Positions 1 to 10,600 are shown, counted from the first letter of the stretch. The stretch is DNA of 45,631 nucleotides from an uncultured Zoogloea sp. (GCA_937967645.1 CALBTT010000107.1:1-45631), one strand, 5' to 3'. Notes: generated by a model not told the origin, from the letters alone. Translations and numbers: made by a program.

Positions 1-27
1 CCGTTTGCGCTGCAGCGAAGGAGGCGA

Positions 28-55
28 ATTATATAGAGCTATCAGAAAGCGTCAA
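28..55 (-). promoter_or_regulatory. Strong sigma70-type promoter reading off the left edge
   Basis: On the minus strand a TTGACG (-35, positions 50-55) and a perfect TATAAT (-10, positions 28-33) are separated by 16 bp. The start point would fall near position 21. The bases just after the -10 (TCGCCTCC) are GC-rich, as in promoters of stable RNA or strongly expressed genes. The transcribed gene lies outside the window, so its identity is unknown. This is inferred from consensus matching only. Confidence 0.55.
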
Positions 56-80
56 GAGGATTGGGAAAATAAATCTTCTG

Positions 81-110
81 ACCCCCCGCCCCCCTGCCCC
101 CCTGCCCCCG
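81..110. repeat. C-rich low-complexity tract
   Basis: Runs of five to six C interrupted by G or TG form a short imperfect tandem repeat just downstream of the response regulator stop codon. The rest of the 1-132 gap holds the leftward promoter and a small palindrome, GGACA-C-TGTCC, at 110-120. No function is evident. Such tracts are prone to slippage. Confidence 0.6.
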
Positions 111-132
111 GACACTGTCCAGGCTTCAGGAC

Positions 133-837
133 TCAGACGGTTGCCTGATCCACTCTAAGAGGCATCGCGAACACATAGCCCACGCCGCGTACCGCGCGGA
201 TGGGGCTCTTATCCGGACAAGCCTCGTCAAGCTTGTGGCGAAGTCGGCTGACCGCAGTATCAAGACGCCGCTGATCGAAAAGCAGGTAATCATGGCCGAG
301 GGCTTCGATCAACTGCCTGCGCGGCACGACGTCCATGCCCTGCGTGGCCATTTCACGCAGCAGTGTCGCCTCCATGCCGGAAATGGAAACGACGGTCCCG
401 TCGGGCGAGACGATCTCCATCGCGCGAGACCGAAGCAGCCATTCCTGTTGCCCGGGAGCCGGAGCAGGCGCAACCAGACGCCGCACTACTGTCTGGATGA
501 CGGCAATCAACTCCCTGATATCGACCGGCTTGACAAGATAGGAATCCGCACCGCACTCAAGCCCGCTCAAGCGGTCCTGGAGCCGCCCCCTGGCGGTCAG
601 CATCACAATTCCCAACCCGGGGCGCTCGCGCCGGAGCCGAGTGGCGATCGACAGGCCGTCCTCGCCCGCGAGCCCCAGATCCAGCACCACCAGTGCGCAG
701 CCATGCTCCCGCAGATGCCTGTCCAGGCTCACCCCGTCCTCACAACCGAAGACAGAAAAGCCCGCCCGGCAGAGCTGGAAGCACATTTCGTCACGAAGAT
801 CCTCGTCATCCTCGACGAGGGCAATGGAAGTGCTCAT
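133..837 (-). CDS. OmpR/PhoB-family response regulator
   Basis: This 234-residue two-domain response regulator has an N-terminal receiver domain (about residues 4-118). It carries the acidic pocket E9-D10-D11, phospho-acceptor D53 in a VVLDLG strand, T81 and K103. A C-terminal winged-helix DNA-binding domain follows (about 130-228), with the typical RRLDTAVSRLRHKL recognition helix and an RGVGYVF hairpin. Its ATG overlaps the stop of the upstream kinase gene by four bases (ATGA), so the two are translationally coupled and almost certainly cognate. The receiver domain is unusually rich in cysteine (C19, C23, C32, C47, C95). Its targets are not shown directly. The divergent type I secretion genes and the direct repeat between them are the obvious candidates. 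Confidence 0.93.
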   Translation of the reverse strand: MSTSIALVEDDEDLRDEMCFQLCRAGFSVFGCEDGVSLDRHLREHGCALVVLDLGLAGEDGLSIATRLRRERPGLGIVMLTARGRLQDRLSGLECGADSYLVKPVDIRELIAVIQTVVRRLVAPAPAPGQQEWLLRSRAMEIVSPDGTVVSISGMEATLLREMATQGMDVVPRRQLIEALGHDYLLFDQRRLDTAVSRLRHKLDEACPDKSPIRAVRGVGYVFAMPLRVDQATV

Positions 838-3008
838 GAAACGGCGACCTCAGAGGCCAGCGGAAGCCAGGCTTCCAGGCACGCACCGGCCCCGGCGGGT
901 CGCGGCACCACCTCGAGACGCCCACCGTGCCGGGTGCAGATGAAACGCGCAAGAAAGAGGCCAATCCCCAAGCCTGGCTGACCCGCCACATCGGCACTCC
1001 GAAAATACTTCTGGAAAATCATTTCCTCCTGCCCTTCGGGAATCCCCGGTCCACAGTCAATCACCTGGATGAACAAGCCCGGAACGCCTGCCACCTCTCC
1101 CAAAGCAGTCTCTATATATATAGGCGCCTCCTTCGGACTGTACTTGAGTGCGTTCTCCACCAGATTGATCAGCATCACCCGAAGCATCCGGGCATCGCCC
1201 TTCAGCTTGGGCAACTGAGGTGCAAAGCGGAAGCACAGGCGCCCTTCATCTGCAGAACCGAGCATCCGCGAGAGCTCAACGATCAGCGCGGGAACGTCGA
1301 TGTCAGCCAGCTCCATGCGCCAATCGTCCACGTTCGTCCTGTCCTGCATCAGGGCGATCTCGAGCAGGGCATTCAGTCGCTGAAGGGCACGCTCGATCCG
1401 CTGATAGCGCTTTTCCCGCTCAAGAGGGGGCGGAACCGCGTCCATGTCCTGCAAAGACTGGACGGCGGCCTTGATGATGGCCAGGGGTGTGCGTATGTCG
1501 TGGGCGATCATCGCGATGAAGTGAGACTGCTCCTCACGCCCACGCCGCTCGAGGGATTCGCTCTCGGCGAGCCGCTGATTGGCCGCCCTGAGCTCGCGGG
1601 TCTGGCGCACGACCTCATGCTCGAGGGCAGTCCCCCAATCCCTCAGGGTCTCGACCAGCCGCCGCTCAGCGCCTACCGCCTCCGCATTGGCCAGATCCTT
1701 CTCCTGACGCAGGCTGTTGATCCTGTCGGCCAGCGCAAGCGACAAAAGCAGCATCTCGAGCCCCGATCCGATCTGCATGATGTTGTCGGTGATCTCATTG
1801 ATAGGGAGCCAGCCGAAGTTCCGCAACGCAGTCACGCCCACGCCCACCAGCAGGAACAACCAGCCTGCGAGGAAGAAGCGGGCAGACCGCTGCCCCTCCA
1901 TCAGACTGAGTATCGCCAGCAATACAGCGATCACCGAAAAGCACAAGCCTGTTGCGCTGACCAGCCGCGCAAGAAATGCATAAGGCAACCACGGGCCCAG
2001 CAGGGCTTCCGCCGCGAAAAGCACGGTCAGCACCCGCACCACCCCGTCCAGACGAGGTGCGCGACGTCGGGAGTCCAGGAACCGCCTAGCAAACAAGGCC
2101 CCTGCCAGCCCCGATACTGCCAAGGCGATCGGGAACGCCAGGTTATCCGGGATGACCGCATCCCCCCAGATCAACAGGCTGCCAAAGCCCTTCATGCCGA
2201 GCAGTCCGACCCCCATCCCGAGCACCATCAGGGAGTAAGTCAGATAAAGGGGGTCCCTGATGGCGATGAAGAGCATCAGGTTGTACGTCAGCAAGGCCAG
2301 CAGCGCGCCAAAGTACAGGGCCTGCCAGGCGTAGCGGAGCTGATCTTCCTTCATCAGCGCCATGGGCTGCCAGAAGCTCATGGAGATCGCCAGGCTCCCT
2401 TCGGATTCGATCCGCAGGAACAGCACCTCATCCCTGCCAGGCTCCAGATCCACAGGAAAGACCAGGCTCTGGTGCGGATGCGGACGCTCGGAACGGGGGA
2501 CATGATCGCCGGACTGGACCCTCAGCCACCGGCCCGAGACATCCTGGCGATAGAGCGTGACGTGATCGAGGGTTGGACTCCCCACCTCCAGCAGCCATGT
2601 CCGGGGTGCGTCCGCAGCCACTTGTAACGGCAGGCGGATCCACACGACCGCGGAGTCATAACCTAGATTGACCGACTGCCCGCCACGTACCCCCGACGCG
2701 CTGAAGAGCGCCGTATCGGCCGCCACCTCTTCCACGCCAGCCTTGCTCTCGCGGTCAAGCCAGACGCGCCCCGCCAGAAAGACGCCCACCTTTTCGGCGG
2801 TGGAAGACAAAGCAATCTGAGAACCCGGCTCCGCCGCGACGCCCCTTCCCGGCAGGAGCGCACTGGCAGTCAATAGCAGGACCAGACAGAGGATCCGCTG
2901 GAGCCTCCCGACGCCCACTACAGACCTGCTGACCAGAGGGCTGCCGGACAAAAGACACGGCAGCACAAGAGAAGACAGCAAAAAACGGGGGTTCAAGGAG
3001 CGCAGCAT
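834..3008 (-). CDS. Membrane sensor histidine kinase, 7TMR-DISM type
   Basis: This protein would phosphorylate the adjoining response regulator in reply to an extracytoplasmic signal. A signal/anchor segment is followed by a periplasmic beta-rich domain (about 60-185) like the 7TMR-DISM extracellular domain. Next come about seven membrane helices (roughly 190-400), a coiled coil, a HisKA domain with H503 in an AHDIRTP box, and an HATPase with N box (NLVENALKYSP), G1 (DCGPGIP) and G2 (GLGIGL). The ATG at 3008 gives 724 residues and a sensible signal sequence (LRSLNPRFLLSSLVLPCLL). An in-frame start at 3086 would add 26 basic/polar residues and run into the tolC promoter region, so I prefer 3008, although neither start has a clear ribosome binding site. 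7TMR-DISM domains often sense carbohydrates or other small ligands. The ligand here is unknown. Confidence 0.9.
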   Translation of the reverse strand: MLRSLNPRFLLSSLVLPCLLSGSPLVSRSVVGVGRLQRILCLVLLLTASALLPGRGVAAEPGSQIALSSTAEKVGVFLAGRVWLDRESKAGVEEVAADTALFSASGVRGGQSVNLGYDSAVVWIRLPLQVAADAPRTWLLEVGSPTLDHVTLYRQDVSGRWLRVQSGDHVPRSERPHPHQSLVFPVDLEPGRDEVLFLRIESEGSLAISMSFWQPMALMKEDQLRYAWQALYFGALLALLTYNLMLFIAIRDPLYLTYSLMVLGMGVGLLGMKGFGSLLIWGDAVIPDNLAFPIALAVSGLAGALFARRFLDSRRRAPRLDGVVRVLTVLFAAEALLGPWLPYAFLARLVSATGLCFSVIAVLLAILSLMEGQRSARFFLAGWLFLLVGVGVTALRNFGWLPINEITDNIMQIGSGLEMLLLSLALADRINSLRQEKDLANAEAVGAERRLVETLRDWGTALEHEVVRQTRELRAANQRLAESESLERRGREEQSHFIAMIAHDIRTPLAIIKAAVQSLQDMDAVPPPLEREKRYQRIERALQRLNALLEIALMQDRTNVDDWRMELADIDVPALIVELSRMLGSADEGRLCFRFAPQLPKLKGDARMLRVMLINLVENALKYSPKEAPIYIETALGEVAGVPGLFIQVIDCGPGIPEGQEEMIFQKYFRSADVAGQPGLGIGLFLARFICTRHGGRLEVVPRPAGAGACLEAWLPLASEVAVS

Positions 3009-3016
3009 CCGTACAC

Positions 3017-3036
3017 GTAAGATTTTGTAAGTTTTA
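3017..3036. promoter_or_regulatory. 10-bp direct repeat, candidate response-regulator site
   Basis: GTAAGATTTT is followed immediately by GTAAGTTTTA, so GTAAG recurs with a 10-bp period on one helix face. Tandem direct repeats of 10-11 bp are the usual binding pattern of OmpR/PhoB-type dimers. The repeat lies in the 108-bp region between the kinase gene and tolC. It sits just upstream of a possible extended -10 for tolC (TGTTATGGT, 3050-3058). Binding by the neighbouring regulator is inferred. Confidence 0.4.
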
Positions 3037-3116
3037 ACACAGCCGTATTTGTTATGGTGATGAAGAACGCATCGTGTTTTTTGCAAGCCAAATCAAGAAA
3101 ATAAGGGAGTTTTCAG

Positions 3117-4514
3117 ATGTTTGCAGTGAAATGCAGCACCAAGGATCGTAAGCGCCACCTGCTCGCCATTGCCACACTCGCCAGTTCCCTCCTGTGTATC
3201 GGGGGCGCCAAGGCTGCAGAAAACTTCCCGGACAAGCTGGACCGCATCCTCAAGGAACACAATCTGATGCGCATGGTGGACGCCGACGTGGCCACCGCCA
3301 ACGCACAGATCGCCGTCGAGAAAACCGCCTACTTCCCCAAGCTCACGGTCGGCGCCGGCATCGGCCGTCAACATATCGACCGTGACATCGGAACCAAGGG
3401 CAACTTCGACCCCGCCGATGTCAACGTCGGCCTCAACCAGCTCATCACCGACTTCGGCCAGACCGGCCTGCGCGTCGAGGCCGCCGAGACCATTCTGAGC
3501 AAGGAAGGCAAGGAACGGGACCTGCAGCGGCAGAACCTGGTCCTTGCTGCGATCGAGGCCCAACTGCAGGTGATCCGTGCCGATCGTACCCTGCGCTATG
3601 CGCAGCAGTCCGAATCCAACATCAAGCGTCAGACCTCTCTGGAAAACGCCCGCATGGAAGCCGGCCGCGGTTACGCCACCGACGTGCTGCAGGCCAAAGC
3701 CCAACTCGCCGGCGCCGAAGCCCGCCGCGTGATCGCCGAGAGCCGAATGAGTGAGGCCCGCAACCGCTACCGTGCCGTATTCGGGGAGGCGCCCCTGGAG
3801 GTTGGCTTCCTGGAAGCCGTGGGCGTTCCCGAATCCCTGCTGCCGCGTTCCGAGACTGAGCTTGTCGACATCATCAACCGGCAGAACCCCGACGTGGTTG
3901 CCGCGGATGGCCGCGCCGAAGTGACGCTGGCCGAACGGGACGTTCAGCGTGCCCGGGAGCTGATGCCCCGCCTCGCCCTCCAGCTGAACCAGATCCACTA
4001 CAAGGACTATGACGGCATCAAGGGCGACCGCAACGACACCAAGGCCATGGTCCGCTTCGACTGGGCCTTCGATCTGGGCATGAAGGCCGCACGGGTCACC
4101 GAAGCCGCGGATCAATCCGTGATCTCGGCCCGTGAAAAGGCCGGCTACGTCCGCGTCCAGGCCCTCGAGGAAGGCCGCAACGCCTGGGTAGGCTGGCAGA
4201 CCGCCCGCGAGCGTACCAACTACCTGATCAATCAAGCCCAGATCTCCGGCAACTTCCTGGATCTGGCCCGCAAGGAGCGTGAGCTTGGCCGTCGTTCCCT
4301 GCTCGATCTGCTCAATGGCGAAGTTGCGCTGATCAACGCCCAGAGCGATGCCGCCGCCGCCCGGGTCGACGAGGTGATCGCCGCCCATAGGCTGCTGCGT
4401 GCCATCGGCGGGCTCAAGCCTGAGGTCGTGCGCGCGCCGGGGATGGTGATCCCGGCGGAAAAGCTGCTGCCTTTCACGACCGACGGCGCCTTCAAGACGT
4501 CCTCCGTCAACTGA
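3117..4514 (+). CDS. TolC-family outer membrane channel of the type I secretion system
   Basis: This 465-residue protein begins with a signal peptide (hydrophobic core LLAIATLASSLLCIGG, likely cut near residue 33). Two tandem helix-rich halves typical of TolC-like outer membrane efflux proteins follow, with an ITDFGQTGLRVEAAE segment in the first half and the mirrored AGYVRVQALEEGRNAWVGWQTA and RELGRRSLLDLLNGE segments in the second. In type I systems such trimers form the outer membrane exit duct docked to an HlyD adaptor. The ATG is preceded by AAGGGAG (3103-3109) at a 7-base spacing. It is the first gene of the rightward adhesin/exporter group, and with the ABC and HlyD genes it completes the three-part exporter. 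The family assignment is sure. The substrate (the adhesin next door) is inferred from position. Confidence 0.93.
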   Translation: MFAVKCSTKDRKRHLLAIATLASSLLCIGGAKAAENFPDKLDRILKEHNLMRMVDADVATANAQIAVEKTAYFPKLTVGAGIGRQHIDRDIGTKGNFDPADVNVGLNQLITDFGQTGLRVEAAETILSKEGKERDLQRQNLVLAAIEAQLQVIRADRTLRYAQQSESNIKRQTSLENARMEAGRGYATDVLQAKAQLAGAEARRVIAESRMSEARNRYRAVFGEAPLEVGFLEAVGVPESLLPRSETELVDIINRQNPDVVAADGRAEVTLAERDVQRARELMPRLALQLNQIHYKDYDGIKGDRNDTKAMVRFDWAFDLGMKAARVTEAADQSVISAREKAGYVRVQALEEGRNAWVGWQTARERTNYLINQAQISGNFLDLARKERELGRRSLLDLLNGEVALINAQSDAAAARVDEVIAAHRLLRAIGGLKPEVVRAPGMVIPAEKLLPFTTDGAFKTSSVN

Positions 4515-4534
4515 GCAACACGCATTTCCCCCAC

Positions 4535-4565
4535 GGCCGACCCGTTCCCCCGAGCGGGTCCGGCC
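4535..4565 (+). terminator. Hairpin between tolC and the adhesin gene
   Basis: GGCCG-ACCCG pairs with CGGGT-C-CGGCC: ten base pairs with one bulged C and a 10-base loop. No U-tract follows, so it is at best a partial terminator. It could instead be a processing or mRNA-stability structure separating tolC expression from that of the 17-kb gene. Confidence 0.45.
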
Positions 4566-4602
4566 ATGAAGAAACGCCCCAGATTTTCCAGACCGCCAGA
4601 GC

Positions 4603-4637
4603 CACGCCCGCAGACCAGGATCCCGTCAGCGGGCGTG
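4603..4637 (+). promoter_or_regulatory. Leader stem-loop just upstream of the adhesin start
   Basis: A perfect 9-bp stem, CACGCCCGC with GCGGGCGTG, encloses a 17-base loop and ends 24 bases before the adhesin ATG. It is the second hairpin in the 147-base gap after tolC. It may influence ribosome access at the AGGAG/CAGGA sequences at 4648-4659. The structure is read from the sequence; the role is inference. Confidence 0.35.
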
Positions 4638-4661
4638 ATGCCGTATCAGGAGTAGCAGGAA

Positions 4662-7600
4662 ATGGCTGAACAGACCAACATCCAGATTGACACCCTCGCC
4701 CGCGCCATCCAGATCGTCACGGACTTCCTCGCAGGCCGGCCGCAACAAGGTGTCGCCTCCCTTGAGCAAGCCATCGCGCGGGCCGAGGCGGCGCTCATCA
4801 GGGCAGGTCTCAGCCCGGCCGCGGCCAAGGACATGTCCCAGCAGATCCTGCTCTCCACGGGCGGTCGGGATGGCGGCAGCCCCTCGAATCCTTTCGAAAT
4901 CGCACGCGGCCTGCTGGGTGACCGGCAATCCTCCTTCCTGCAGAACGGCGATGGAGGGCGTGTCCCAGGCAGCCAGCCGGGCGATGGCTTCGGCGGTCAA
5001 GGCAACCCCTTCAATCCGGGCCAGGGCCACAGCGGCCCCCAAGGCAGTCAGCCCGGCACCCAGTTCTCGCCTCCCGCGCCCCTCGACAGCACGTACCGCC
5101 CGGAGATCACCGGACTGACCGGCGACGGTAGCGGCACCTCATCCACGGCTTCGGTACCGGAACGCACCCAACTCACCGGCGATGCGACTGGCAGCGGCAT
5201 GCCGCGCCCCGGCACCCCCACCGAGCTGTCCGTCCTCACCCTCGACGGCATGAACCCGGGCGTGCTGGGCGGCAGCAGCTCCGGCACGGGCAGTGGCCTT
5301 GCCAACCAGGGCACCGGCGGTGTCACAGGCGGTGGGCTGGGCGTGTTCTCCACCTTCAGCACCGGCGCAGGCAGCGGAGCCGGCAGCAGCCTGTTCTCCG
5401 GTATCGGCGGCACGCCCGCCCCCGCCCCGACGGGCACCCCGGGCGGCAATGAGGCCCCGCCCCCTGCCACCATCGCCGAAAGCCACGCCAGCGTCAGTGC
5501 CGCCCAGACCCAGGTCGTCGAAGGCGACGCCGGCAGCGCCGGCGTGCTGGTGTTCGTGGTGACCCGCGACAACCCCTTCACCGCTGCCTCTGCCCAATGG
5601 ACGCTCAACGGTATCGACGCCGCCCAGCTGGCTGACGGCGCCGTCACCGGCACGGTCAACTTTGCCGCGGGGCAGACCGAGGTACGCATCAGCATCCCCC
5701 TCGCCGGCAACCGGATCATCGAGGCCGGCCGCACCGTCACCCTGCAGCTCCAGTCCCCGACCGAAGGCCTGCTGATCGATCAGCCCGTCGCCAGCGCACA
5801 GGTGGTGGACGACGACGGCACGGTGAGCATCAGCGCAGGTCAGGGCAGCGTCATCGAAGGGCACGCCGGCACCCAGGTGCTGAGCTTCACCGTGGTCCGC
5901 AGCACCGGCACGGGTGCCTCCACGGTGGACTGGGCCCTGAGCGGCATGGACGCGGCCGACTTCGGTGGCACGCTCCCCGGGGGCACGCTGCAGTTTGCCG
6001 ACGGCGAAACCACCAAGGTCATCGAGATCGCCCTCAGCGGTGACCGGACCATCGAAGCGGACGAAGCCCTCAGCGTCGTCCTGAGCAATCCGGGCGCGAA
6101 CCTCACGCTGGGTACCGACCGGGCCAGCACCACTGTCATCAACGACGACGGCACCTTCAGCATCGCAGCCAATCAGGCGAGCGTGAGCGAAGGCGACGAG
6201 GGCGGCAGCCAGGTCCTCACCTACACCGTCACCCGCACCAATGCCGTGGGTGCCGACCAGGTGAGCTGGAGCACCTCCGGCCTTGATGCAGCCGATTTCG
6301 GCGGTGCGCTGCCCTCCGGCACTCTCGATTTCGCACCGGGCGAGACGAGCAAGACCATCACCGTCACCGTCGCCGGCGACCGCGCGGTGGAGCCCGACGA
6401 AACGCTCACCGTCACCCTCAACGGCAGCGGCGTCAGCCAGGCGTCCGCCTCCACCCAGATCCTCAACGACGATGGCAGCGTCAGCATCAGTGCCAACCAA
6501 GCCAGCGTCGTCGAGGGCTTCACCGGCGACAGCCGGACCCTCACCTACACCGTCACCCGGACTCAATCCGGCTTCGAGAGCAGCGTCGACTGGACAGTCT
6601 CGGGGGTCGATGCGGCCGACTTCGGCGGCACCCTGCCGTCCGGTACCGTCGTCTTCGCGTCGGGTGAAACCAGCAAGACCATCACCCTGACCCTGACTGG
6701 TGACGGGACCCCGGAGTCCAACGAGCAGCTCACGGTCAATTTGTCCAACCCCGGCCCCAACCTGTCCATCGACACGGCCAGCGCCGGCACCACCATTCTC
6801 AACGACGACGCCACGGTCAACATCAGCGCTGTCACCACCTCAATCGCCGAAGGGGGCGAGGCCGACACCCGGACCCTCACCTTCAACGTGGTGCGTGACA
6901 TCGGCCTGAACGCCAGCACCATCGACTGGGCAGTCAGCGGCCTGGATGCCGCCGCCTTCGGTGGCACCCTGCCGAGCGGCACGGTCAGCTTCGGAGTCGG
7001 CGAGACCAGCAAGAGCATCACCGTCAGCTTCACCGGCGACCACGTCATCGACGCGGACAAGACCCTCACCGTCACCCTGTCCAACCCCGGCCAGAGCCTG
7101 GGCATCGGGGTCGGCAGCGCCAGCACCACGGTGCTCAACGACGACGCCACCGTGAGCATCGCTGCCGTTGCCGTTGACGTGCCCGAAGGTGACGAAGGCA
7201 GCACCCAGCTCCTCAGCTTCACTATCACCCGGGACAATGGCCTCGCCGCCAGCACCGTGGACTGGGCCGCCAGCGGCCTCGACAGCGCCGACGTGGGTGG
7301 CCCGCTGCCCAGCGGCAGCGTCAGCTTCGCCGTGGGCGAGCTCACCAAGACCATCACCGTGCCCATCGTCGGCGACCGCAGCATCGAGCCCGACGAAACC
7401 CTCACCGTCACGCTCTCCAACCCCGGCGCCAACCTGCACCTGGGCACCACCACGGCCAGCACGGTGGTGCTGGACGACGACAGCCTGGTCTCCATCTCCG
7501 CCAACGCCGTCCAGGTACTCGAAGGCGATACCGGCACCCAGACCCAGGTCAGCTTCACCATCAGCCGCGCCGATGGCAGCGCCGCGTCATCCGTGGACTG

Positions 7601-10600
7601 GTCGGTCAGCGGCCTCCCCGCGGCCGACTTCGGCGGCACCCTGCCCGCCGGCACCGTCAACTTCGCCATCGGCGAGACCAGCCGCGTGATCACCGTGGCC
7701 TTTGCCGGTGACCGTGTCGTCGAGCCGGACGCCGTGCTCACCGCCACCCTGTCCAATCCCCAGGGCAACCTGCGCCTGGGCGACGCCGAGGCGTCCACCA
7801 ACATCATCAACGACGACGTGGGCTTCAGCCTCACGGGCGACACCCTCAACGTCGTTGAAGGGGCCAACGGCACTCAGGTCGCCGTGACCTTCCACGTCAC
7901 CCGCTCCGAAACCTTCGGCCAGGAAGCTGACATCTCCTGGCGCTTCGTACGCGTGGGTGTCCGCGCCGCCGACTCCAACGACTTCGTCAGCGGCCAGGAC
8001 GCTCTGGGTGGCAACGATGGCCTGCCCAGCGGCAGCATCCATTTCGGCAGCAACGAGATATCCCGCACCGTCACCGTCTACGTCAAGGGCGACGCCCTGC
8101 AGGAATACGACGAAACCTTCGGCATCGTTCTGGTCAACCCGCCCCCCGGCATGCAGATCATCAACGGGGAGGCCTACGGCAACATCTACACTGACGAGAC
8201 CCAGTACAGCGTCAGCGCCGTCACGCCGTCCACCCTCGAGGGCAATGGCACCGGTGGCCGCCAGGCCTTCACCGTCACCCGTGCCGGCGACCTGAGCCAG
8301 GCGGGCGAAATCGGCTACACCCTCTCCGGCTACGGCGAATCTCCCACCACCCCCGACGATTTTGCGGTCGGCCAGGCCCTCAGCGGCACCGTCAGCTTCG
8401 CCTCTGGCGAATCCAGCAAGATCGTTTACGTGGATCTGTCCGGCGACAGCACCCTTGAAGGCTACGAGACCTTCGCGTTCACCCTCAATCCGCTCAACGC
8501 CAACACCCAGATCGACGTGGGCACCGCCCTGGCCGTGATCGACCCCGATGATCAGGCCATCTCCATCGTCGCCCGTGACGCCGTCCGCAAGGAAGGTTCC
8601 GCGGTCGCCCAGCCCCAGCAGTTCGCCATCACCCGCGTGGGTGACCTGTCCGGCAGCGCCACCGTGGAATGGCAGGTCAGTGGCAGCGGCGCCAACCCGA
8701 CCGATGCCGCCGACTTCGGCGGCACCCTGCCCTCCGGCACCGTCACCTTCGCCCCGGGTCAGAGCGAGATCGTCATCTCCATCACCCCGACCCCCGACAG
8801 TCACCTGGAAACCCGGGAAGACTTCACCGTCTCCATCTCCAGCAGCACGCCGGGGGCGATGGTCCTCCAGGGCAGCGCCACCGGCATCGTCCTGAACGAC
8901 GACTCGGGCTTCGTGCTCGACGGTACCGCCCTCACCACCAACGAAGGCAACAGCAACGCCCCCCGCCAGGCCAGCTTCACCGTCACCCGCAGCGGCGACC
9001 TGACCGTGGCCGCCAACGTGGACTGGGCCCTCGAGTTTGCCGCCATCGACGGCGTGGACAGCAACGACTTCCTGCCCGGCACCGTGTTCTCCGGCACCCT
9101 GTCCTTCGGACGCGGCGTCAACAGCCTGGTGGTGAACCTTCCGCTCACCCCCGACCATGCTGTCGAAGCCAGTGAAGGCTTCACGGTCCGCCTGTCGAAT
9201 CCCTCCGCAGGCTCCGAGATCACCGTCGGCCAATCCGCCGGCCTGGTGCGCAACGACGACGTGGTCCTCACCCTGCTCCCCTCGGCCGCCATCAATGAAG
9301 GCAGTGGCGGCCTCACCGAGCTCCGCTACACGGTCCAGCGCACCGGCGACCTGGATGGCAGTGACACCATCACCTACAGCGTCGCCGGCAGCTCCGCCAA
9401 CCCGGTGGACGCCGCCGATTTCGTCGGTGGCGTACTGCCGGTGGGCTCCATCACCTTCGCCCCGGGCGAAAGCAGCCGCGACATCGTGCTGCAGATCGCC
9501 AGCGATTCGGACCTGGAAAACGATGAAGGCCTGACCATCACGCTGGGCAGCCCCGAGCCCGGCGCCACCGTGGCCAACGGCACCGCCACCGGCACCCTGG
9601 TCAATGACGACCACCAGTTCCACATCGCCGTCCAGAGCGGCACCGCCAGCGAAGGCGTGAACGGCGCGGTGACCAGCTTCACCTATGTCGTCACCCGCAG
9701 CGGCGACCTCACCCGCACCGGCCAGGTGGCCTGGAGCGTCTCTGGCAGCGGCACCCATGCCGCCGACGCAACCGACTTCGTCGGTGGCGCGCTGCCGTCC
9801 GGCATCCTCAACTTTGCCGCCAACGAAGCCAGCAAGACCATCACCATCCAGGTGGCGGGCGACTATTCCGACGAGCGGGACGAAGGCTTCACCGTCAGCC
9901 TGTCCAGCCCGGCCACCGGCTCCACCATCGGCACGCCCAGCGCTACCGGCACCATCGTCAACGACGACACCGGCCTGGCCATCAGCGCCACCACCACCAC
10001 CCTGGTCGAAGGCGACAGCGGCACCCAGGCCCACACCTTCACCGTGACCCGAACCGGTGTCACCACCGGCACCACCACCGTCGACTGGGCCCTCACCGGC
10101 AGCGGCGGCCAGCCCGTCAACGCGGCCGACTTCGGCGGTACCCTGCCCTCGGGCAGCCTGAGCTTCGCCCCCGGCGTCCTGACCCAGACCATCACGGTCT
10201 ACAGCAGCGGCGACACGACGGTCGAAAGCACCGAAGGCTTCACCATCACCCTGTCGGGCGCCGACGGCAACACCGAGATCGTCACCCCCAGCGCCACCGG
10301 CAGCGTAGTGGCCGACGACATCGGCATCAGCATCAGCGCGGGCGCCACGTCAGTCCTGGAAGGCAGCACCGGCCAGTCCCGTGTCCTGCAATTCACGGTC
10401 ACGCGCAGCGGCGACACCGCCTCGCCCATCACCATCGACTGGGCCGCCAGCGGCATGGACGCAAGCGATTTCGGCGTCGGCACGCCCCTGTCGGGCAGCC
10501 TCAGCTTTGCCGCGAACGAGACGTCCAAGGTCATCAGCCTCACCCAGACCGGTGACAACCTGGACGAGAGCAACGAGACGCTCCTCATCACGCTCACCAA

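Noticed and set aside
927..2627. A 566-codon frame antisense to the histidine kinase
   Set aside because: Composition is Gln/His/Pro-rich and without domains; it is the shadow of the kinase gene.
4810..4850. SPAAAKD near residue 52 of the adhesin as a LapG cleavage site
   Set aside because: It does not match the TAAG/PAAG-type diglycine-alanine site, lies in a predicted helix, and no lapG or lapD is nearby.
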